Source: an uncultured Myxococcales bacterium
GTDB lineage: Bacteria > Myxococcota_A > Polyangia > Nannocystales > Nannocystaceae
Assembly (NCBI GenBank): GCA_902826865.1
Contig: CADEGN010000016.1
Span: 1-49,008 of the forward strand
Length of the DNA stretch: 49,008 nt
Direction of reading: 5' to 3'
Part shown: positions 44,195 through 49,008 of the stretch, one piece after another
How positions within the stretch are numbered: position 1 is the first letter of the stretch
How the letters are laid out: every line of letters begins with the position of its first letter
The notes under the pieces: generated by a model
What the model saw: only the letters and a program-made list of their open reading frames with translations
The model's database searches: none
Told to the model about the DNA's origin: nothing
Position numbers and translations under genes: made by a program

Positions 44195-44821
44195 TCAACC
44201 GACGCCGCACGCTTCGGGTCGCTGCAGCGGGTCGTCCACGTCGCAGCAGCCCTCCTGCGTGCCTTGCGAGCACTTCCGATCGAGATCCTCGTCGACCGCC
44301 AGGTCGTCACTGCAGACGCAGAGCTTGGCGCAGCAGAACTCGCCGAGGCTCTGGATTCGCGCGCACTTGAAACCCTGGTTGCAGTTGGTGTTCTCGACCA
44401 CGACCTTCTTCGTGGGGCCACCATCCTTACAGTCAGAGTCGCTGCTGCACCTCTTCGAGCACATCGACCGCTCGAGCACGTACTTGTTGGCGAGGCGACA
44501 GGTTCCGTTGGAGTCGTTCGGGTCGGCCTTCACGCACTCGAACTTCGACTGCTCGGGGCTGTTTTGGTTGCAGAACGCCGAGTCCGGGCAGGGGTCTCGC
44601 ACCGCCTCGGCGGTGTCCGCGTAGACGCACAGAAGCTCGTTGCATGTGAGAGCGGGGAACGTGACGAGCTTCGACTCGGGAGGCTCGATCTTGCCGTGGT
44701 TGCACGGTGCGCCCACATCGCCCTTGGCACACGAAACGCCGACCAACAGCAGGAACGCGGCGCCCATGGTCCGGGTCATCGTCATCGCGCGCATCGCTCG
44801 TCCAGTTCGCATCGTGTTCAT
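44195..44821 (-). CDS. Cys-rich lipoprotein, CglC/GltK-like candidate
   Basis: About 208 residues from ATG 44821; ATG 44794 is an equally possible start. The leader AAFLLLVGVSC gives lipid attachment at the Cys. The mature part has about 18 Cys in patterns such as ALTCNELLCVY, DPCPDSAFC, NGTCRLA, MCSKRCSSDSDC and FCCAKLCVC, so it is heavily disulfide-bonded and extracytoplasmic. In Myxococcus the outer-membrane gliding lipoprotein CglC/GltK is small and Cys-rich, and its gene neighbours gltC; the same neighbourhood here supports that guess. No domain beyond the Cys pattern is recognised, so it could also be an unrelated myxobacterial surface lipoprotein. A strong promoter lies 85 nt upstream. 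Confidence 0.62.
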   Translation of the reverse strand: MNTMRTGRAMRAMTMTRTMGAAFLLLVGVSCAKGDVGAPCNHGKIEPPESKLVTFPALTCNELLCVYADTAEAVRDPCPDSAFCNQNSPEQSKFECVKADPNDSNGTCRLANKYVLERSMCSKRCSSDSDCKDGGPTKKVVVENTNCNQGFKCARIQSLGEFCCAKLCVCSDDLAVDEDLDRKCSQGTQEGCCDVDDPLQRPEACGVG

Positions 44822-44905
44822 CGGGCGGTCCGGTCTCGGTTCGGTGGCTTGTCGTTGGGCGGAGGTTCTGGGGGCCCCGGGCCCAAGATCGCAAGGGTGC
44901 GGAGC

Positions 44906-44933
44906 ATCGTACACCGCCCATCGGCCGGGTCAA
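44906..44933 (-). promoter_or_regulatory. Sigma-70-like promoter of the Cys-rich lipoprotein gene
   Basis: Minus strand: TTGACC (44933-44928), 16 nt, TACGAT (44911-44906), with TG directly before the -10. Initiation near 44899 gives a leader of about 78 nt. The rest of 44934-45135 shows no gene. Confidence 0.58.
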
Positions 44934-45135
44934 GCTGCGTCAAGAGCGATGCAAGGGGGTGAGGCAAGCAAGCGACAAATGCGAGTGACCCCTCGCGGAC
45001 CTGACCGTGATTGCACGGCAGGGGTGCGTGCCGTGTTCCCCAGAGCGTAGAGCGATGCAACGGAGTTGGCGGCGCACACCGGTCGGGCATCGAGAGCCCC
45101 GCGTGGCGCCACCTCGGCCTCGGGCACCGACATGG

Positions 45136-45537
45136 TCATGGCTCGAATGCCGCCGGCACCCAGAGGATCTCTTGTGTCGCGGCGGACGGAGCGACGATGC
45201 TCACCACGTCGAAGCGAACTGCCACACGCTCCCATAGCCCCGCCGAAACGAGCCACGCGGAGGCCCCGTGCACGAGGCGTCGACGTTTTTGCGCGCCGAT
45301 GGTCTCCAGGGGATGACCCAGCTCCTCCGCCCCGCGCGACCGCACCTCGACAAACACGATGGTCGGCTCACCCCGATCGTCGCGCGCGATCAAGTCGAGC
45401 TCAGCGCCGCCGCAGACCGCGTTGGTCGCGACGATTTCCAGGCCGTGGCCCTGCAGGTAGGCCGCGGCGAGCGATTCAGCGCGCAGGCCTAGGCTACGGG
45501 TGGTTTCAGCGGGATCGTCCGTGGGCGCCCCGCGTCC
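45136..45537 (-). CDS. yraN: YraN / UPF0102 endonuclease-like protein, start unresolved
   Basis: Small nuclease-fold protein that accompanies ribosomal operons. Visible family elements are LRAESLAAAYLQGHGLEIVATN, GGAELDLIARD (the G-E-x-D-L-I active-site motif, with Ala before Glu), IVFVEVRSRG, KRRRLVHGASAWL and RFDVVSI. The frame is open up to TAG at 45540-45538, yet contains no ATG, GTG or TTG until TTG 45393, which would delete the first half of the domain. CTG 45486 is the only near-start upstream. An ATG at 45550 lies in another frame and would join through a one-base shift around the GGGGCGCCC run near 45518-45526. It is therefore a frameshifted gene, an assembly error or a non-standard start. 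Last gene of the rpsP operon. Confidence 0.78.
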   Translation of the reverse strand, partial: GRGAPTDDPAETTRSLGLRAESLAAAYLQGHGLEIVATNAVCGGAELDLIARDDRGEPTIVFVEVRSRGAEELGHPLETIGAQKRRRLVHGASAWLVSAGLWERVAVRFDVVSIVAPSAATQEILWVPAAFEP

Positions 45538-45611
45538 CTATCGGCCCCATCGCCTCACCCGTCGCAGGCGAGGGTGACGCGATCCAAGATCAATCACGGT
45601 TCGCGGGAGGA

Positions 45612-46094
45612 TCAGGCGTGCTCTGGGGCGGCGTCGGGCTTCTTCTTGCTGGCCCTACCCTCGACGACCGCACCCTCGGCGAGTTGCACGTCGTTCTCGC
45701 CGGCGGCCTGCGGGGCACCCGAGAGCAGCTCGGCGTAGTCACCGAGCTTCTCCTTGATGCGTGCTGCGTTGCCGCTGAGATCGCGAAGATAATAGAGCTT
45801 GGCCCGTCGCACGCGGCCGCGTTGGACCAGTTCAACCTTGACCACGCGGGGGGAATTCTCCGGCCAAACGCGCTCCACGCCCACGCCGTGCGACACCTTT
45901 CGAACGGTGAACGAGCCGCGTGCACCGCCCTTCTTGCGGTGGATACACACGCCTTCGAACTCCTGCACGCGATCCTTGCCGCCCTCGGAGATGAGCGCGT
46001 GGACGCGAACCGTGTCACCCGAGCGGAAACGCGGCAGATCAGTGCGGCGATAGGAACGTTCGATGGCCTCGATGGTGGGGCAGCTGTTGCTCAT
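45612..46094 (-). CDS. rplS: Ribosomal protein L19
   Basis: Large-subunit protein at the 30S-50S interface. The ATG at 46094 gives 160 residues, longer than the usual 115-120. The core matches L19: [68 protein letters not shown]. The C-terminal 40 residues after the canonical end are an Ala/Glu-rich extension ending in [13 protein letters not shown]. It begins 4 nt after the trmD stop, indicating translational coupling. Confidence 0.96.
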   Translation of the reverse strand: MSNSCPTIEAIERSYRRTDLPRFRSGDTVRVHALISEGGKDRVQEFEGVCIHRKKGGARGSFTVRKVSHGVGVERVWPENSPRVVKVELVQRGRVRRAKLYYLRDLSGNAARIKEKLGDYAELLSGAPQAAGENDVQLAEGAVVEGRASKKKPDAAPEHA

Positions 46095-46098
46095 GGCA

Positions 46099-47379
46099 TC
46101 ACCGTTGCGGCGTAGAAGCCGCGGAATCGTCGGAAGCGGAGCGCCGGGCGGCGAGCTCCGCGAGGGCCCAGGCGACGATGGCCACCCGGGTCGCGGGAGG
46201 CGGAGCGTCGGCGATCGTCGGCCGCTGCGCAAGCGGTCCTTCCAGCGTCGGCCACCACGACCCGTCGGCCTCCGGAGCCTCGAGGGGCGCGGGCCCCGCG
46301 GACATGCGCGCCGGGACGTATAGAACGAGATCGCGGCCCTGTACGGGCGCGCAGCCACGCCAGCGATCGAGGACCTCCCCGGCGGAACGTGCGGCGCCCG
46401 GGGCATCCATCAGGGCGATCACCCAAGGCTCCCGACCTCGCTGGCGCATGCGACGGCGCATGGCCCGGAGATCCGAAAACGCAGTAACGCCCGGGCGCCC
46501 GCCCAGGGTTCGGGACCACTGCGCGGCGAGCTCGGCGGCGAACTCGAGCGGTCCGTCGGCGAGCACGATGAGGTCCTCGATCGCGTGGGTTCGCGCGAGC
46601 GCGCCGAGCTCGGCGGCAACCTCGTCAGACTCGACGGAGCCATCCACGGCCAGGTGCAGGGTCGCATCATCCGGTAGCGCGGCGCGCCGCAGCTCGGGCC
46701 GCACTGCCCAGGTGCGCGCAAGCGCGGCGTCGCGACGCCATCGCGCGATCGCGGCATGATTGCCCCCGAGCAGGACCTCGGGCACCGCGTGTCCTCGGAA
46801 CACGGCCGGACGCGTGTATTGGGGATACTCGAGGAGTGCATCGCGCGTGTGGTCGGTCGCGAAACTATCGCCAACGATCGACGCGGGGTTGCCGACGACA
46901 CCTTCGCACAGGCGCGTCACCGCTTCGATCATCGCCAAGGCCGCCACTTCGCCGCCACCGAGCACGAAGTCGCCGAGGGACATGCACTCATCGACGTAGT
47001 GCTCTCGCACGCGATCGTCGACGCCCTCATATCGCCCGCAAATCAGGGCAATCCGCGGCAGCACGGCGAGTCGTTCAGCCGCGCGCTGATCAAAGCGCGG
47101 GGCCGAGGGCGTCAGGAGCACGCGGTGCATCGGCCCGCGGGCCGCAATCACCGATTCGAGGGCAGCGACCACTGGCTCAGGCTTGATCACCATCCCAGCG
47201 CCACCACCAAACGGAGCGTCGTCGACGGTGCGATTGCGATCGGTCGAGAACGCCCGAATATCGGTGGCGTGGACGGCGACGCGGCCGGCTGCGATCGCCT
47301 TGCCGAGCAGACCCGCGCGAACGAACGCTTCGACCGCTGCGGGGAACAGCGTGAGCACCTCGAAGGTCGTCGTCGTCAT
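46099..47379 (-). CDS. trmD: TrmD tRNA (guanine37-N1)-methyltransferase fused to a degenerate SPOUT-like domain
   Basis: TrmD methylates G37 of tRNAs next to the anticodon, preventing +1 frameshifting. Residues about 1-230 of 426 are a complete Trm[68 protein letters not shown]. The last 190 residues form a second domain ([19 protein letters not shown] ... DLIVLAD ... WVIALMDAP ... [12 protein letters not shown]). Its order of elements recalls the SAM-dependent RNA methyltransferase domain PF09936, often encoded next to or fused with TrmD in related bacteria. Its key C-terminal Asn-His-Leu-Ser-type motif is lost. The ATG at 47379 overlaps the rimM stop (ATGA). Confidence 0.92.
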   Translation of the reverse strand: MTTTTFEVLTLFPAAVEAFVRAGLLGKAIAAGRVAVHATDIRAFSTDRNRTVDDAPFGGGAGMVIKPEPVVAALESVIAARGPMHRVLLTPSAPRFDQRAAERLAVLPRIALICGRYEGVDDRVREHYVDECMSLGDFVLGGGEVAALAMIEAVTRLCEGVVGNPASIVGDSFATDHTRDALLEYPQYTRPAVFRGHAVPEVLLGGNHAAIARWRRDAALARTWAVRPELRRAALPDDATLHLAVDGSVESDEVAAELGALARTHAIEDLIVLADGPLEFAAELAAQWSRTLGGRPGVTAFSDLRAMRRRMRQRGREPWVIALMDAPGAARSAGEVLDRWRGCAPVQGRDLVLYVPARMSAGPAPLEAPEADGSWWPTLEGPLAQRPTIADAPPPATRVAIVAWALAELAARRSASDDSAASTPQR

Positions 47380-47933
47380 GGCGCGTCGTCGGGCCCAATC
47401 AGCTCCTCGGGGAGCATCCCATCGGGCAGCTCCACGCGCACGCCGGTGGTATCGACGTCGCGGATGTAAACCGGCAAGACCGGGAGCAGCCACGTTTGCG
47501 CGCGACCGCGACGATCGCGGAAGCGGATCTCGAGAAGATCTTGGGCACCGTTCGAAGTGACTCCGACGACCGTTCCGAGCTCACGCCCGGCGCCGTCGAT
47601 CACGCGGCGACCGATGGTATCCGCGACGTAGAACTCGTCGGGGGCGAGGGCCGTGAGGGCCTCACGCTCGATCTTGACCGCGGCCCCACGCAGCATTTCG
47701 GCGGCGTCGCGGTCGCCCACCCCTGCCAGTTCTACCCGGACGCGACCGGTGTCCCCCGGCACGGGGGCGGCCGAACGCACCTCAAAGCGCCCGAGGGACG
47801 ACTCGCCGCGCACGAGCTCAACCCACCGACCGATCGTCAGCGCGTCAGAATTGGGATCGTAAAGGCGGATGCGAACCGCGCCGCGGAGCCCATGGGCGCC
47901 TGCGACGACACCGACCTCGAGCTGCGAGCCCAT
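47376..47933 (-). CDS. rimM: 16S rRNA processing protein RimM
   Basis: Assembly factor of the 30S head that binds S19 and 16S rRNA. The 185 residues contain the N-terminal RimM barrel (GVVAGAHGLRGAVRIRLY, DRDAAEMLRGAAVKIER) and the PRC-barrel half (DEFYVADTIGRRVID, LLPVLPVYIRDVDTTGVRVELPDGML). ATG 47933; the stop overlaps the trmD start (ATGA), so the two are translationally coupled. Usual neighbour of trmD. Confidence 0.95.
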   Translation of the reverse strand: MGSQLEVGVVAGAHGLRGAVRIRLYDPNSDALTIGRWVELVRGESSLGRFEVRSAAPVPGDTGRVRVELAGVGDRDAAEMLRGAAVKIEREALTALAPDEFYVADTIGRRVIDGAGRELGTVVGVTSNGAQDLLEIRFRDRRGRAQTWLLPVLPVYIRDVDTTGVRVELPDGMLPEELIGPDDAP

Positions 47934-47949
47934 GGCGGCGCGGCCGCAC

Positions 47950-48195
47950 CTATTCGAGGATCTCGAGCTCGGCGCGCTTGCGGAGCTTCGACGACGCTGC
48001 GGTGAGAATCGCGCGCATCGCCTTCACGGTGCGGCCTTGCTTGCCGATCACCTTGCCGAGGTCGTCTTTGGCCACGCGAAGCTCGAGCACCACGGTTTGC
48101 TCGCCCGAGATCTCAGCGACTTGGACCTCGTCGGGTTTGTCGACAAGCGCCCTGGCGATGAACTCGATCAGCTCCTTGAGAGACATGGAAGACAT
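47950..48195 (-). CDS. khpA: KH-domain RNA-binding protein KhpA (YlqC)
   Basis: The 81-residue single KH-domain protein has the [18 protein letters not shown] GxxG loop and an N-terminal helix ([19 protein letters not shown]). KhpA/KhpB-type proteins bind many RNAs and affect cell division in other bacteria. ATG 48195 is supported by GGAG 7 nt upstream; ATG 48186 is in frame. It lies between rpsP and rimM, the standard position, 17 nt before rimM. Confidence 0.93.
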   Translation of the reverse strand: MSSMSLKELIEFIARALVDKPDEVQVAEISGEQTVVLELRVAKDDLGKVIGKQGRTVKAMRAILTAASSKLRKRAELEILE

Positions 48196-48370
48196 CGATG
48201 GGCTCCGAGCGGGCGAGAGAGGCGCGTGATCGCGGAAAGGCGAGCCTGAAGATCAAGCATCCCATACGGGGGCTGACGGGGCAAAGCAGACGCTGTTTCA
48301 CGCGCCCGGCGGGGGGTGTATCGCTGCATTGCGTCCGGGCGCACTCCGTCCCCGTAAAGGAACGCGCGGC

Positions 48371-48613
48371 TCAGGCGGCGGGCACCGAACGCAGAAGTCG
48401 AGCGACCGTCTCCGACGGCAACGCGCCAACGCTTAGCCAATAATCGAGGCGCGGTTTGTCGACGATCACCTTGGATGGGTTCGCCGAGGGATCGTAGGTC
48501 CCCAGCCGCTCCAGGAATCGGCCATCGCGCGGACACTCCGAGTGCGTGGCCACGATGCGGTAAAAGGGGCGCTTCTTAGCGCCTGCGCGAGCAAGCCTGA
48601 TCTTCACGGCCAT
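48371..48613 (-). CDS. rpsP: Ribosomal protein S16
   Basis: Small-subunit assembly protein. The ATG at 48613 gives 80 residues with the family signature [19 protein letters not shown], then [13 protein letters not shown] and [20 protein letters not shown]. First gene of the operon rpsP-khpA-rimM-trmD-rplS-yraN; a 175-nt gap to khpA holds no gene. Confidence 0.96.
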   Translation of the reverse strand: MAVKIRLARAGAKKRPFYRIVATHSECPRDGRFLERLGTYDPSANPSKVIVDKPRLDYWLSVGALPSETVARLLRSVPAA

Positions 48614-48641
48614 GGGCGGTTCCAACCTCGAAAGGGGGCCG

Positions 48642-48670
48642 AACGTAGCGGCCGGACCCAAGGAGATCAA
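48642..48670 (-). promoter_or_regulatory. Candidate promoter of the rpsP operon
   Basis: Minus strand: TTGATC (48670-48665), 17 nt, TACGTT (48647-48642). Initiation near 48635 leaves a leader of about 20 nt. It lies in the divergent region between rpsP and rimO. Confidence 0.5.
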
Positions 48671-48804
48671 GCCAACCGCGTCGCCTGAGACGGGCGCATC
48701 CGAACCCAACGTGTGAGTTTTGCAACGCTCCGGCTCCCAGCCGGCCCCGACCACGGCGGACATCGACGGGCCAACCGTGCCAAAAGAGTCCGCCCGCCCC
48801 CGCC

Positions 48805-49008
48805 ATGACCGCCCCGCAGAAGGTCTATTTCGTCTCCCTCGGCTGCCCGAAAAATCAGGTGGATACCGAAGTGATGCTGGGCGTCGTCCGACAAGGTGGA
48901 CACACGATCGTCGATCGCCCTGAGCTCGCGGATACCTTTGTGGTGAATACCTGCGGCTTTATCGAGGCGGCGAAGGAAGAGTCGATCGCAGCGATCCTCG
49001 AGCTCGCC
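48805..49008 (+). CDS. rimO: RimO ribosomal protein S12 methylthiotransferase (5' part only)
   Basis: The first 68 codons are present before the window ends. RimO is a radical-SAM enzyme that methylthiolates Asp88 (E. coli numbering) of S12. The visible part is the MTTase N-terminal domain: [19 protein letters not shown] and [16 protein letters not shown], containing two of the three Cys that bind the auxiliary iron-sulfur cluster. Related MiaB has a different N-terminal signature (SYGCQMN), so RimO is preferred. ATG 48805; divergent from rpsP. Confidence 0.92.
   Translation, partial: MTAPQKVYFVSLGCPKNQVDTEVMLGVVRQGGHTIVDRPELADTFVVNTCGFIEAAKEESIAAILELA

Noticed and set aside
43648-44424. 258-codon minus-strand frame between gltC and the Cys-rich lipoprotein gene
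   Set aside because: Overlaps the real lipoprotein gene in another frame, is Ser/Arg/Pro-rich and includes the 18-nt tandem repeat; judged non-coding.

Overview
High-GC chromosomal segment that most resembles a myxobacterium of the Nannocystis/Enhygromyxa/Plesiocystis type (Myxococcota). The reasons are FHA proteins with AgmX/PglI-type tails, many TPR and low-complexity Gly/Ser/Thr lipoproteins, a FHA-GAF-cyclase, a HEAT-cyclophilin fusion, and a gliding-motility (Glt) gene set. The assignment comes from gene content only; no 16S rRNA gene is present.

Layout. (1) 1-11 kb, mixed housekeeping and accessory genes: a zinc-ribbon SpoU/TrmH rRNA/tRNA methyltransferase, tRNA-Leu(UAG), several secreted or lipoprotein genes of unknown role, a GlcD-type FAD oxidoreductase, a leucine-rich-repeat lipoprotein, and a translationally coupled pair encoding a HEAT-repeat cyclophilin and a ThiD-like kinase. 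(2) 11-17.7 kb: tRNA-Leu(CAG) with promoter and terminator, a 1022-residue protein joining a methyltransferase-like domain to a very long coiled coil, a small membrane protein, a class III adenylate cyclase with FHA and GAF domains, and, overlapping it by ATGA, the C-terminal half of a hydantoinase-B-type protein. (3) 17.7-45 kb, all on the minus strand: a Glt-like gliding/envelope machine. In transcription order it holds a Cys-rich lipoprotein (CglC/GltK candidate), GltC, GltD (AgmU), GltE (AglT) interrupted by an in-frame amber codon, a small CglF/GltF-like secreted protein, two tandem GltG (PglI)-like FHA/TonB-tail proteins, a second TPR lipoprotein, and GltI, a TPR protein of about 3980 residues. 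(4) 45-48.7 kb: the classical ribosomal operon rpsP-khpA-rimM-trmD-rplS-yraN, where TrmD carries a fused degenerate SPOUT-like domain and yraN has no usable start codon in frame. The 5' end of rimO runs off the right edge.

How it fits together. In Myxococcus the Glt proteins form an envelope-spanning complex driven by the AglRQS proton channel. GltG and GltJ cross the inner membrane, GltC/D/E/F lie in the periplasm or outer membrane, and GltI is cytoplasmic. The window has the periplasmic, lipoprotein, inner-membrane and cytoplasmic parts, but not the AglRQS motor, GltJ, or the outer-membrane barrels GltA/B/H; these must lie elsewhere or be absent. Several sigma-70-like promoters (TTGAAG-17-TTATAT before gltI, TTTACA-17-TAGGAT before cglF, TTGACC-16-TACGAT before the Cys-rich lipoprotein) suggest that the cluster is several transcription units rather than one operon. 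Family assignments come from reading the protein sequences and remembered family features; no database search was done.
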